The translations under genes were made by a program, and so were the position numbers. Source: Faecalibacterium sp. HTF-F (lineage in GTDB: Bacteria; Bacillota; Clostridia; Oscillospirales; Ruminococcaceae). Taken from it: a stretch of DNA of 64,000 bases. This document shows positions 27,139 to 35,847 of the stretch, piece by piece; within the stretch, counting starts at the first letter, position 1, and each line of letters begins with the position of its first letter. The stretch is from assembly GCF_023347535.1 (NCBI RefSeq), contig NZ_CP094473.1, forward strand, positions 1,860,001 to 1,924,000, given 5' to 3'. Under the pieces are notes generated by a model. The model was not told where the DNA came from. It saw only the letters and a list, made by a program, of their open reading frames with translations, and ran no database searches.

Positions 27139-27161
27139 ATCCTGCTTTTTTATGGTATCAT
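27133..27161 (+). promoter_or_regulatory. Promoter of the RNase P RNA gene
   Basis: TTGCAA (27133-27138), a 17-base spacer and an extended TGG-TATCAT (-10 at 27156-27161). Start is predicted near 27168, directly at the 5' strand of RNase P helix P1. Confidence 0.82.
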
Positions 27162-27167
27162 GAGGAG

Positions 27168-27515
27168 CGGAAAACGAGTGGAACATACGGCGGCGGGGCG
27201 GCTTTGACCGCTCTGAGGAAAGTCCGGGCCTCACAGAGCACGGTAACTGCTAACGGCAGCCGAGGGTGACCTTAGGGAAAGTGCAACAGAAAACAAACCG
27301 CCGCAGCAATGCGGTAAGGATGAAACGGCGAGGTAAGAGCTCACCAGCGCATGGGTGACCATGCGGCTTTGTAAACCCTACCGGAAGCAACGCCTATATG
27401 GGACGTACAGCGCTGCTCGCGTGTCCCGAAGGCGGCACGAACCTGTCAGCAATGGCAGGTCTAGACAGATCGTCGTTTAATACAGAACCCGGCTTACGGT
27501 CTATCTCGTTTTCCA
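27168..27515 (+). ncRNA. rnpB: RNase P catalytic RNA, bacterial class A
   Basis: The conserved core is clear: GAGGAAAGTCCGGGC at 27215-27229 (P4 strand and conserved region I), AAACCCTACCGG near 27373, and ACAGAACCCGGCTTAC at 27482-27497 (conserved region V). The ends pair as helix P1: GGAAAACGAG (27169-27178) with CTCGTTTTCC (27505-27514). The length of about 350 bases fits type A. The RNA processes the 5' ends of pre-tRNAs with RnpA. It lies between a pseudouridine synthase gene and nadE. Confidence 0.96.
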
Positions 27516-27530
27516 TTTCTCAGTCTTTGC

Positions 27531-27570
27531 TTCCCGCACATTTTTGTGTGGGATTTTTTATTTTTTGTCT
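27531..27570 (+). terminator. Intrinsic terminator of rnpB
   Basis: TCCCGCACA pairs with TGTGTGGGA around a U-rich loop, followed by ATTTTTTATTTTTT. A second hairpin (GCCCGCT/AGCGGGC, 27572-27597) follows directly. Confidence 0.88.
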
Positions 27571-27650
27571 TGCCCGCTTTCTCCGTCGGGAGCGGGCGAT
27601 GCTGTTTTGTTTTTGTCATTGTTCTTTTACTTCCCGTTTGGGTCTGTTTG

Positions 27651-27659
27651 TGGTATACT
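27651..27659 (+). promoter_or_regulatory. Extended -10 promoter of nadE operon
   Basis: TGGTATACT: an extended -10 (TGn) with TATACT at 27654-27659. No good -35 stands at 17 bases (TTCCCG). It would give a leader of about 50 bases. Confidence 0.6.
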
Positions 27660-27715
27660 ATGTGCACTGCAGGAAATTGCAGTCAACTTAGAAAGACAGG
27701 ATGTGAAAACCTCCG

Positions 27716-29641
27716 ATGAAAGATGGTTTTTTGAAAGCAGCCGCCCTTTCTCCCGCACTGCGGGTGGCCGACTGCGCCTATAACGTCCGGCAGATCACCG
27801 AGGCTCTGCGCAAGGCCGCAGCTCGCGGCGTGAAGCTGGCCGTGTTCCCCGAGTTCTGCCTGACCGGCTATACCTGCGGCGACCTGTTTCTGCAGCGTAC
27901 TCTGCAGACCGGCGCGCTGGACGCTTTGAGCGCCCTGCTGGCTGAAACGCAGGAGCTGGACGTGGTGGCTCTGGTCGGCCTGCCGCTGCTGGTGCACGGC
28001 AAGCTGTACAACTGCGCCGCCGTGCTGTGCCATGGCAGGATCCTGGGCCTTGTGCCCAAGACCTATCTGCCCAACTACGGCGAGTTCTACGAAAAGCGCC
28101 AGTTCACCCCGGGCAGCACCGAGGTGGAGCTGACGGAGGTGTGCGGTCAGCAGGTGCCCTTTGGCACCTCCCTGCTGTTCCGCTGCCGCCAGATGCCCAG
28201 CTTTGTGCTGGGTGTGGAGATCTGCGAAGATCTGTGGAGCGCCCTGCCGCCCTCCACCTTCCATGCGCTGGCCGGTGCGACCGTGATCGCAAACCTTTCC
28301 GCCAGCGATGAGACCGTTGGCAAGGCCGAGTACCGCCGGGCGCTGGTGTCCAACCAGTCTGCCCGCCTGCTGTGCGGCTACCTTTATGCTTCCGCCGGGC
28401 ACGGTGAGAGCACGCAGGACATGGTGTTTGCCGGGCATGACCTCATTGCCGAGAACGGCACCGTCCTCTCTGAGAACGCCCCCTTTGACGGCGGTTGTGC
28501 CGAGACCGAGATCGACTGCCAGCGCATGGAAGCCGAGCGTGCCCGCAACACCAGCTTTGAGCCGGCCGGTGAGGGCTACCAGACCGTGGAGTTTGATCTG
28601 GAGCCGGTGGAGACCGTGCTGACCCGCTGGATCGATCCCGCGCCCTTTGTGCCCGGCGACCCCAAGCGCCGCGCTGAACGCTGTGAGCTTATTTTGAAGA
28701 TGCAGGCGGACGGCCTTGCCAAGCGACTGGATCACGCCCACGCCAAAACGGCGGTCATCGGCATTTCCGGCGGGTTGGACAGCTGTCTTGCGCTGCTGGT
28801 GGCCGTGCGTGCCATGAAGCAGCTGGGCCGCCCCGCCCGGGATGTGCTGGCTGTGACCATGCCCTGCTTCGGCACCACGAAGCGCACCCGCAGCAATGCA
28901 GAGATCCTGTGCGATGAGCTGCAGGTCTCCTTTAAGGAGATCGATATCGCCAACACCGTGCACAGCCATTTTGCGGACATCGGTCAGGATGAGAGCGTGC
29001 TGGACGTCACCTTTGAAAACGGACAGGCCCGCGTGCGCACGCTGGAGCTGATGGATACCGCCAACCGCACCGGCGGTCTCGTGGTGGGCACCGGCGACCT
29101 TTCGGAGCTGGCGCTGGGCTGGGCCACCTACAACGGCGACCACATGAGCATGTACGGCGTCAACGCCGGTGTGCCCAAAACGCTGGTACGCCACCTTGTG
29201 CGCTACGAAGCCGACATTGCCGCCACCGATGCCCTGCGCACGGTGCTGCTGGATATTCTGGACACCCCTGTCTCCCCGGAGCTGCTGCCCGCCAAGGACG
29301 GCGAGATCGCACAGAAGACCGAAGACCTTGTGGGTCCCTATGAGCTGCACGATTTCTACCTGTATCAGGTGCTGCGCTTCGGCTTTGGCCCGGCCAAGAT
29401 CTTCCGGCTGGCAAAGGCTGCATTCGCAGGCCGGCCGGAGTACCCGGACAGTGTGCTGTACAAGTGGCTGCGCAACTTCTACTGGCGGTTCTTTGCCCAG
29501 CAGTTCAAGCGCAGCTGCCTGCCCGACGGCCCCAAGGTGGGCAGCGTGACCCTTTCGCCCCGCGGCGACTGGCGGATGCCCAGCGATGCCTGTGCTGCAC
29601 TGTGGCTGGCTGAGCTGGAACAATTACAGATCAAGGATTAA
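27716..29641 (+). CDS. nadE: Glutamine-hydrolysing NAD+ synthase
   Basis: 641 residues. The N-terminal carbon-nitrogen hydrolase domain has the Glu-Lys-Cys set (Glu in FPEFCLTGY, Lys in PKTYLPNY, Cys in GVEICEDLW), which releases ammonia from glutamine. The C-terminal synthetase has the ATP loop GISGGLDSCLAL and the signature GTGDLSELALGW. It converts deamido-NAD to NAD in the last step of NAD synthesis. The ribosome site is weak (AGGATG, far from the ATG). A NusG-II gene follows three bases later. Confidence 0.96.
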   Translation: MKDGFLKAAALSPALRVADCAYNVRQITEALRKAAARGVKLAVFPEFCLTGYTCGDLFLQRTLQTGALDALSALLAETQELDVVALVGLPLLVHGKLYNCAAVLCHGRILGLVPKTYLPNYGEFYEKRQFTPGSTEVELTEVCGQQVPFGTSLLFRCRQMPSFVLGVEICEDLWSALPPSTFHALAGATVIANLSASDETVGKAEYRRALVSNQSARLLCGYLYASAGHGESTQDMVFAGHDLIAENGTVLSENAPFDGGCAETEIDCQRMEAERARNTSFEPAGEGYQTVEFDLEPVETVLTRWIDPAPFVPGDPKRRAERCELILKMQADGLAKRLDHAHAKTAVIGISGGLDSCLALLVAVRAMKQLGRPARDVLAVTMPCFGTTKRTRSNAEILCDELQVSFKEIDIANTVHSHFADIGQDESVLDVTFENGQARVRTLELMDTANRTGGLVVGTGDLSELALGWATYNGDHMSMYGVNAGVPKTLVRHLVRYEADIAATDALRTVLLDILDTPVSPELLPAKDGEIAQKTEDLVGPYELHDFYLYQVLRFGFGPAKIFRLAKAAFAGRPEYPDSVLYKWLRNFYWRFFAQQFKRSCLPDGPKVGSVTLSPRGDWRMPSDACAALWLAELEQLQIKD

Positions 29642-29644
29642 CGC

Positions 29645-29998
29645 ATGAAAAACAAAAAGCTGCTTACCAATCTTCTGTTTGCCGTGGTCATTCTGGCCAT
29701 TGCCGCTGTGCTGCTGGTGGTACGCCGCGTGCACGCTTCCGGCTCCGGACTGCGGGCCGAGCTGATTTACGGCGACAACAACACCACCATGAACCTGCCG
29801 CTGGACGTGGATGAGACCTATGATGTGGACACCGGTTACTATACCGTCCACATCCAGATCAAGGACGGTGCAGCCCGGTTTGTGGATTCGCCCTGCCCGG
29901 ATCACATCTGTGAAGGCTTCGGCTGGCTTTCCAACGAGGATCAGACCGCCACCTGCCTTCCCGCCCGTGCAGTGCTGACCATTGTACCTGTTTCCTGA
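29645..29998 (+). CDS. NusG domain II-containing membrane-anchored protein
   Basis: 117 residues. One N-terminal membrane segment (LLFAVVILAIAAVLLVV) precedes an ~80-residue beta domain ending in DSPCPDHICEGFGWL, the cysteine-bearing signature of stand-alone NusG domain II proteins of Firmicutes, which lie outside the membrane and have no assigned role. It is three bases after nadE and 19 before the LCP gene, so the three probably form one operon. Confidence 0.85.
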   Translation: MKNKKLLTNLLFAVVILAIAAVLLVVRRVHASGSGLRAELIYGDNNTTMNLPLDVDETYDVDTGYYTVHIQIKDGAARFVDSPCPDHICEGFGWLSNEDQTATCLPARAVLTIVPVS

Positions 29999-30017
29999 CA
30001 AAAAGGAGTGGTTTTGA

Positions 30018-31730
30018 ATGATGGATGAAAACGATCGTTCCCACGAAGATTACCGTTCTCTGCGGCACATCAGCCGCAAGGAAGGCTCTGAGGATACTGC
30101 GCCCATTGAGGTGGACAGCTCGGCGTTCTTTTCCGAGACTCCTCCGGAACCGCCGCAGACCCCGCCGCCCAAGCGTCCTTCCGCCCAGAAGCCCACGCAC
30201 AAGCATCACGATGCACCGGTACCGCCGCAGGCGCATCCGCCCGTGGACGGAGCCGTGGCCGTACCTTCCAAATGGGGGAATATTTTGCTGATCTTACAAG
30301 GCCTTTTAAGTGTTCTGTCTCTGGTGCAGCTGTGGCGCACCCAGATGCTTCCGGTTCTGTATCTGGTCATTCTGGCCGCGCTGCTGGCGCTGCTGTGGCT
30401 GCTGGTAAAGCGCTGTCAAGAGTACAACGTTCCCGGCAAGGTTGCCCGGGTGTTCTCGGTGTTCCTGTGCGCCGCCATGGCGCTGGGCTGCTTCTGGGCT
30501 CAGCAGGGCCTTTCCGCTCTGGGCAGCATGACCTCCGGCCTGCTCACCGGTGCCGAGGCCAACAAGATCACCAAAGAGCCCTTTGTGATCTACCTCAGCG
30601 GTGTGGATACCCGCGGCGAGCTGACGGAAAATGCCCGCAGCGACGTGAACATCCTTGCTGCCGTGAATCCTGTCACCAAGCGGGTGGCCCTCGTCAATAC
30701 GCCCCGCGACTATTACGTAGACCTTGCCGGCACCGACAGCAAGGACAAGCTGACCCACGCCGGTCTGTACGGCGTGGAGACCAGCATGGAAACGTTGGGC
30801 AACCTGTACGGCGTCAACGTGGATCATTACATCCGCATCAACTTTGCAGGCTTCATCAGCATCATCGATGCGCTGGGCGGCGTGGATGTCTACTCCGATC
30901 AGGCGTTCACCTCGGTGGGCAGCCCCGGATACTACGATCCCACCACCTTTGTAGAGGGCTGGAACCATCTGGACGGTAAGTCCGCACTGGCCTTTGCCCG
31001 CGAACGCCACGCCTTTGCGTCCGGCGATATCCAGCGCGGCATCAACCAGATGAAGGTGATCGATGCCATGCTGAACAAGATCAAGTCCCCTGCCCTGCTG
31101 ATGGGCTTTTCCAAGATCATGGATGCCGCCTCCGACTGCTTTGTGACCAGCTTTTCACAGGATCAGATCAGTGCGCTGGTGCGGATGCAGCTGAGCGACT
31201 TTGCCGAGTGGGATATTGAAAGCTATACCGTCACCGGCACAAGCTCCAGCAGCACCAAGTGCTACTCTGCCAAGGGACAGAAGCTCTACGTCATGAAGCC
31301 GGACGATTCTTCTGTAAGCAAGGCCAGGGAAATGATCGCGTCCGTGATGGGCGGTGAGGGCACCGTTGCCGACACCACCCAGAAGCCGGAAAAGACCGAG
31401 GTGTTCACCCCCACCACCGACCCGAACGCCGCTGTTTCGGAGGTGCCTGCCGAGAGCGTTCCCGAGGAAGTGCCCGCCGAGAGCGTGCCGGAAGAGACCG
31501 TCCCGGCCGACCAGCCTGCAGATGCAGAGCAGCCTGCCGACACCCAGACGCCGGAGCCGGAAGCTCCCGCCGAGGGTGAGACCGGCGGGGACACACCTGC
31601 CGAAGCCCCGTCTATCTCCCTGCCCACGCAGGAAGAGGTGGAACAGGCTGCATCGTCCATCTACAATGCGGCTTCCTCCATCTGGGGTGCCATTCAGGAT
31701 GCCGCATCTCAGCAGAACGACGCGGCCTGA
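30018..31730 (+). CDS. LytR-CpsA-Psr (LCP) family glycopolymer transferase
   Basis: 570 residues. A proline-rich cytoplasmic N-terminus of ~85 residues leads to about three membrane helices (two near 88-135, one near 142-160). The extracellular LCP domain follows (VIYLSGVDTR, ALVNTPRDYYVDLAG, FARERHAFASGDIQRG), whose arginines and aspartates bind the polyprenyl pyrophosphate. LCP enzymes move teichoic-acid or other polymers from lipid carrier to peptidoglycan. The last ~100 residues are a low-complexity Pro/Glu/Ala/Val tail with VPAESVPEE repeats. Confidence 0.93.
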   Translation: MMDENDRSHEDYRSLRHISRKEGSEDTAPIEVDSSAFFSETPPEPPQTPPPKRPSAQKPTHKHHDAPVPPQAHPPVDGAVAVPSKWGNILLILQGLLSVLSLVQLWRTQMLPVLYLVILAALLALLWLLVKRCQEYNVPGKVARVFSVFLCAAMALGCFWAQQGLSALGSMTSGLLTGAEANKITKEPFVIYLSGVDTRGELTENARSDVNILAAVNPVTKRVALVNTPRDYYVDLAGTDSKDKLTHAGLYGVETSMETLGNLYGVNVDHYIRINFAGFISIIDALGGVDVYSDQAFTSVGSPGYYDPTTFVEGWNHLDGKSALAFARERHAFASGDIQRGINQMKVIDAMLNKIKSPALLMGFSKIMDAASDCFVTSFSQDQISALVRMQLSDFAEWDIESYTVTGTSSSSTKCYSAKGQKLYVMKPDDSSVSKAREMIASVMGGEGTVADTTQKPEKTEVFTPTTDPNAAVSEVPAESVPEEVPAESVPEETVPADQPADAEQPADTQTPEPEAPAEGETGGDTPAEAPSISLPTQEEVEQAASSIYNAASSIWGAIQDAASQQNDAA

Positions 31731-31740
31731 CGATTTGAAA

Positions 31741-31852
31741 TCTCCTCTGCGCAAGCTCCGGACTCTATAGCGGAAATATTATTTTATTTGCAAAACAGGA
31801 AACGACTGCGGTCATTTCCTGTTTTGCTTTTTCACCAGAAAGGCCGTGCCGC
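31741..31852 (+). repeat. Intergenic hairpin element, copy A (acts as LCP terminator)
   Basis: Left flank CTCCGGACTCTATAGCGG and an AT-rich stretch, then 13-base perfect arms (31790-31802 with 31815-31827) and an inner GAC-TGCG-GTC apex above one C-A mismatch, then TTTTTCACCAGAAAGGCCG. The arrangement matches copies at 46995-47120, 53578-53690 and 53720-53832. The U-run after the hairpin makes it a likely terminator of the LCP operon. Confidence 0.8.
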
Positions 31853-31861
31853 TGAACCGCA

Positions 31862-31902
31862 TAAAAATGCCGCCTGCATCTTGAACCAATGCAGGCGGCT
31901 TT
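31862..31902 (-). terminator. Intrinsic terminator of deoB
   Basis: An 11-base perfect stem (GCCGCCTGCAT with ATGCAGGCGGC), nine-base loop, and ATTTTTAT after it on the minus strand. Confidence 0.9.
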
Positions 31903-31919
31903 CTCATTTTATAAAATCA

Positions 31920-33098
31920 TTACGCTTTGATCTCATTCCAGACGCTCTTGCCATCCAGACTGGAAGCATCCACATCCAGATACTCGCAGATGGTCTGGGC
32001 AATGGTGCCAAAGCACAGACGGGTGCCAAGGTCAACGCCGGGCTTCACGCCCTTGCCGCAGATCAGGTACGGCACATACTCGCGGGTGTGGTCGGTGGTC
32101 TTGGTATAGGACGGGTCACAGCCGTGGTCAGCCGTCACCATCAGGAGATCGCCCTCCCGCATTCCGGGGATGAAGTCTGCCACGAACCTGTCGAACTCCG
32201 TAGCAGCGGCGGCATAGCCCGCCACATCACGGCGATGGCCGTAGAGCATATCGAAGTCCACCAGATTTACAAAGGCAAGGCCCTCAAAGTCGCGGGTCTG
32301 CAGTGCCTTGGTGAAGGCGATGCCGTTGGTATTGCCGGTGGTCTTGATCTTCTCGGTCACGCCCTCGCCGTCAAAGATATCGAAGATCTTGCCCACGGCG
32401 ATGACATCCCTGCCCGCGTCCTTCAGCAGATCCAGCATGGTGGCGCGGGGCGGCTTCAGGCTCAGATCGTGGCGGTTGGTGGTGCGGTAGAAGGTGTCGG
32501 CAGTATGGCCCAGGAAGGGGCGTGCGATCACGCGGCCCACACCGTACTCGCCCTTGAGCATTTCGCGGGCGATCTCGCAGTAGCGGTAAAGCTCATGCAC
32601 CGGCACCAGCTCTTCGTTGGCAGCCACCTGAAATACGCTGTCGGCACTGGTGTAGACGATAAGGGCGTTTTCTTTCATGGCCTGCTCGCCGTAATCCTTC
32701 AGCACCTGCGTACCGGAATAGGGCTTGTTGCACAGCACCTTGTGGCCGGTCTTTTCCTCAAACTCGTGGATGAGCGCCTCCGGGAAGCCCTCCGGGAAGG
32801 TGGGCAACGGCTTGGGGCTGACAACGCCCGCGATCTCCCAGTGGCCGATGGTGGTATCCTTGCCCATGCTCTGCTCCTGCAGGCGGGCAAAGGAGCCGAT
32901 GGGTGCATCGGTCTTTTCGCCTGCCGTGACGCCATCGATGTTGAACATGCCCAGCCTGCGCAGATTGGGGCAGTTGAAGTTGGGATGCTTTGCAATGGCG
33001 CCCAGGGTGTTGGTGCCCTCGTCGCCAAAGGCGGCGGCATCCGGCTCTGCACCGATTCCAAAGCTGTCAAGGACGATCAGAAAAACACGCTTCTCCAT
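31920..33098 (-). CDS. deoB: Phosphopentomutase
   Basis: 392 residues from the ATG at 33098, ten codons inside the longest frame, preceded by GGAGAAAAAACGAT. It converts (deoxy)ribose-1-phosphate to the 5-phosphate, linking the phosphorylases of the salvage island (deoD, pdp) to central metabolism. The start has the metalloenzyme motif FLIVLDSFGIGAEPDA, the phosphoacceptor threonine lies in KDTTIGHWE, and further metal ligands are in FDMLYGHRRD and TADHGCDPS. It is a single-gene unit with a palindrome at its transcription start. Confidence 0.96.
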   Translation of the reverse strand: MEKRVFLIVLDSFGIGAEPDAAAFGDEGTNTLGAIAKHPNFNCPNLRRLGMFNIDGVTAGEKTDAPIGSFARLQEQSMGKDTTIGHWEIAGVVSPKPLPTFPEGFPEALIHEFEEKTGHKVLCNKPYSGTQVLKDYGEQAMKENALIVYTSADSVFQVAANEELVPVHELYRYCEIAREMLKGEYGVGRVIARPFLGHTADTFYRTTNRHDLSLKPPRATMLDLLKDAGRDVIAVGKIFDIFDGEGVTEKIKTTGNTNGIAFTKALQTRDFEGLAFVNLVDFDMLYGHRRDVAGYAAAATEFDRFVADFIPGMREGDLLMVTADHGCDPSYTKTTDHTREYVPYLICGKGVKPGVDLGTRLCFGTIAQTICEYLDVDASSLDGKSVWNEIKA

Positions 33099-33134
33099 AT
33101 CGTTTTTTCTCCATTTCCTCCGGAGCATGCCCCG

Positions 33135-33189
33135 GATAAGTGATACTATCTTTACTTATCATTATAAGCAAATCCCGCACCGGATGCAA
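33135..33189 (-). promoter_or_regulatory. deoB promoter with palindromic operator-like site
   Basis: On the minus strand TTGCAT (33184-33189), 17 bases, TATAAT (33161-33166). Immediately downstream is an inverted repeat, GATAAGT (33154-33160 complement) and ACTTATC with a 12-base gap (33135-33160), covering the predicted start. This is a typical repressor position; a nucleoside-responsive repressor is plausible but not identified. Confidence 0.75.
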
Positions 33190-33351
33190 GCTTTTTCGCC
33201 CTCCCGCAAATATCCGTCATTTTCACCAAAATGTTCGTCATTTTGTTCACGAATCGACCGGGCGTTTTTTCATTTTTGAGCGTAAATACGTCATTCCGTG
33301 GTAAAGATTTCTTGACCGCCTAAAAAATTCAGCCATAGCGCAAAGTTTTCC

Positions 33352-33380
33352 TTGCCCTATTGTATCCCAGCGGATATAAT
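33352..33380 (+). promoter_or_regulatory. Promoter of pyk
   Basis: TTGCCC (33352-33357), 17 bases, TATAAT (33375-33380). The leader is about 148 bases and holds two imperfect copies of a CCACAG...GGATTTTTCC unit and small hairpins (ACGGG/CCCGT, CTGTC/GACAG). Confidence 0.78.
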
Positions 33381-33534
33381 AATAGATGGAAAAGTTTTGA
33401 ACCACAGGATTTTTCCGCTTTTGTACCACAGCACGGGATTTTTCCCGTTGGCCGCGCGCAGCTGTCTGTATGACAGTGGACAGCCTGCCGCAAAATAGAG
33501 AATGTGAAGTAGTAGTTGGAGGTAGTAAAAGTAT

Positions 33535-35289
33535 ATGAGAAAAACAAAGATCATCTGCACTCTGGGCCCGTCCACCGATCAGGAAGGCGTTCTGCGCGAG
33601 CTGGTCGCCAACGGCATGAACGTTGCCCGTTTTAATTTTTCCCACGGCTCTCACGAGGAGCATCTGGGCCGCTTTGAAAAGCTGAAGGCCATCCGTGAAG
33701 AGCTGGGCAAGCCGGTCGCTGCCCTGCTGGACACCAAGGGCCCCGAGATCCGCCTGAAGGACTTCAAGAACGGCACCGAAATGCTGGAAGCAGGCCAGAC
33801 CTTCACCCTGACCACCCGGGATGTGGAGGGCACCAAGGAGATCTGCTCCATTACCTATAAGGACCTGCCGCAGGATGTGCAGCCCGGCGGCACCATCATG
33901 CTGGACGACGGCCTGATCAAGCTGCAGATCGTCACCGTGAATGATACTGACATCGTCTGCAAGGTGCTGAACAACGGCAAGATCAAGAACAAGAAGGGCG
34001 TCAATGTACCCGGCGTGCACCTGTCCATGCCGTATATGAGCCAGCGTGACCGCGACGACATCATCTTCGGCGCACAGCAGGGCTTCGACTTCATCGCTGC
34101 TTCCTTCGTGCGCACCGCACAGGATGTGTACGACATCCGCAACCTGCTCAACGAGTACGATTCCGACATCCGCATCATCGCCAAGATCGAGAACCGTGAG
34201 GGCGTGAACAACATCGACAGCATTCTGGCTGCAGCCGATGCCGTCATGGTGGCCCGCGGCGATCTGGGCGTTGAGATCGACTTTACCGAGCTGCCCGGCA
34301 TCCAGAAGAACATCATCGAGCGCTCCTTCTCCTTTGGCAAGCCCATCGTCACCGCTACCCAGATGCTGGACAGCATGATCGTGAACCCCCGCCCCACCCG
34401 TGCCGAGATCTCCGACGTGGCAAATGCCATCTACGACGGCACCTCTGCCATCATGCTTTCCGGCGAGACTGCTGCCGGTGCTTATCCGGTGGATGCTCTC
34501 AAGACCATGTCTGCCATTGCTGAGCGCACCGAGCAGGAGAACCACGCCCGCTTTGTCCCCCTCACCGAGAACACCGGCAAGATCAGCGTGAGCGATGCAA
34601 CTGCACACGCTGCCTGCCTGACCGCCAAGGACGTGAACGCCGCAGCCATCGTTACGGTGTCCGAGTCCGGCAACACCGCCCGTCTGCTGAGCAAGTATCG
34701 CCCGGAGCAGCCCATTATCGCCTGCGTGATGAAGGAACAGGTACAGCGTCAGCTGGCCCTGAGCTGGGGCATCACCCCGCTGATGATGCCTCTGGCACAC
34801 AGCACCGATGAGCTGATCGAAATGTCCACCTCTCTGGCCAAGGAGAACGGCTACCTGCACAACGGTGAGCTGGCAGTCGTGACCGCAGGCGTGCCCGTGG
34901 GCGTGTCCGGCACCACTAACATGATCAAGATCCACATGGTGGGCAACTGTCTGGCTACCGGCGTGGGCGTTGGCCGCGAGAATGCCGATGTGACCAGCGC
35001 CACCGGCAAGGCCTGCGTCTGCCGCACTCTGGAAGAGGTGCGTGCAAAGTTCAAGCCCGGCATGGTGCTGGTGGTCCCCGCTACCAGCAACGAAATGCTG
35101 AGCTATGTGCGTGATGCCGCCGCTCTGGTGGTGGAAGAGCCGGGCCTGAACAGCCATGCCGCCATTGCCGGCAAGGCCCTGCTCAAGCCCACCGTCGTGG
35201 GTGCTGCCGGTGCCACCAGCCACATCCGTGACGGCCTGATGGTCGCTGTGGACTGCGCGCACGGCAGCGTGCAGCGCCTGCAGGCATAA
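33535..35289 (+). CDS. pyk: Pyruvate kinase with C-terminal PEP-utiliser domain
   Basis: 584 residues, preceded by GGAGGTAGTAAAAGTAT. The barrel has RFNFSHGSHEEH, the substrate and metal region TKGPEIR, and the signature IIAKIENREGVNNID. The C-terminal ~100 residues form the extra PEP-utilising 'mobile' domain (GLNSHAAIAGKAL) seen in Bacillus-type pyruvate kinases. It makes ATP and pyruvate from PEP and ADP. luxS follows 18 bases later and may be co-transcribed. Confidence 0.97.
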   Translation: MRKTKIICTLGPSTDQEGVLRELVANGMNVARFNFSHGSHEEHLGRFEKLKAIREELGKPVAALLDTKGPEIRLKDFKNGTEMLEAGQTFTLTTRDVEGTKEICSITYKDLPQDVQPGGTIMLDDGLIKLQIVTVNDTDIVCKVLNNGKIKNKKGVNVPGVHLSMPYMSQRDRDDIIFGAQQGFDFIAASFVRTAQDVYDIRNLLNEYDSDIRIIAKIENREGVNNIDSILAAADAVMVARGDLGVEIDFTELPGIQKNIIERSFSFGKPIVTATQMLDSMIVNPRPTRAEISDVANAIYDGTSAIMLSGETAAGAYPVDALKTMSAIAERTEQENHARFVPLTENTGKISVSDATAHAACLTAKDVNAAAIVTVSESGNTARLLSKYRPEQPIIACVMKEQVQRQLALSWGITPLMMPLAHSTDELIEMSTSLAKENGYLHNGELAVVTAGVPVGVSGTTNMIKIHMVGNCLATGVGVGRENADVTSATGKACVCRTLEEVRAKFKPGMVLVVPATSNEMLSYVRDAAALVVEEPGLNSHAAIAGKALLKPTVVGAAGATSHIRDGLMVAVDCAHGSVQRLQA

Positions 35290-35307
35290 GCCAAAGGAGA
35301 AAAACTC

Positions 35308-35760
35308 ATGGAACGCATTGCAAGCTTCTGTGTTGACCATACCAAGCTGGACCGCGGCATGTATCTGAGCCGTCAGGACGGCGATGTTCTTACCTGGGAC
35401 ATCCGCATGAAAAAGCCCAATCACGGCGACTACCTGACCACCGGTGCCGCCCACACGCTGGAGCATCTGTTTGCCACCTATGCGCGCAACAGCGCCTTTA
35501 AAGACAGCGTGATCTACGTTGGCCCCATGGGCTGCCGCACCGGCTTCTATCTGCTCACCCGCGGCCTGACTCCCGCCGAGGCACTGGAGCTGACGGTGGA
35601 GTCCTTCCGCTTCATGGCTGGCTTTGAGGGCGCAGTGCCCGGTGCCAGCGAAGTGGAGTGCGGCAACTACCGCGATATGGACCTGCCCGCTGCCAAGGCC
35701 GAAGCCGCTGCCATGCTGCCGGTGCTGGAAGCACTGACCGGCGACGAGCTGCATTACTAA
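35308..35760 (+). CDS. luxS: S-ribosylhomocysteine lyase (AI-2 synthase)
   Basis: 150 residues, full length. The metal motif HTLEHL, the catalytic cysteine loop GPMGCRTGFY and the ECGNYRDMD motif are present. LuxS cleaves S-ribosylhomocysteine to homocysteine and DPD, the precursor of autoinducer-2; it closes the activated methyl cycle, so signalling is only one possible role. AAAGGAGAAAAACTC precedes the start. Confidence 0.97.
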   Translation: MERIASFCVDHTKLDRGMYLSRQDGDVLTWDIRMKKPNHGDYLTTGAAHTLEHLFATYARNSAFKDSVIYVGPMGCRTGFYLLTRGLTPAEALELTVESFRFMAGFEGAVPGASEVECGNYRDMDLPAAKAEAAAMLPVLEALTGDELHY

Positions 35761-35789
35761 GCTATCTTCACCCTTCAAATTCATCATCA

Positions 35790-35838
35790 TAAAAAGCGCT
35801 CTCCCACCGGGTTTCCGTTGGGAGAGCGCTTTCGTTTT
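35790..35838. terminator. Bidirectional terminator between luxS and cutC
   Basis: A 14-base perfect stem (AAAGCGCTCTCCCA with TGGGAGAGCGCTTT) with a 12-base loop and A/T runs at both sides, serving convergent genes. Confidence 0.9.
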
Positions 35839-35847
35839 ATTCGGTTC

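Noticed and set aside
33205..33300. CGTCATT repeated three times upstream of pyk
   Set aside because: Copies are short, unevenly spaced and lie before the promoter in AT-rich sequence; probably chance.
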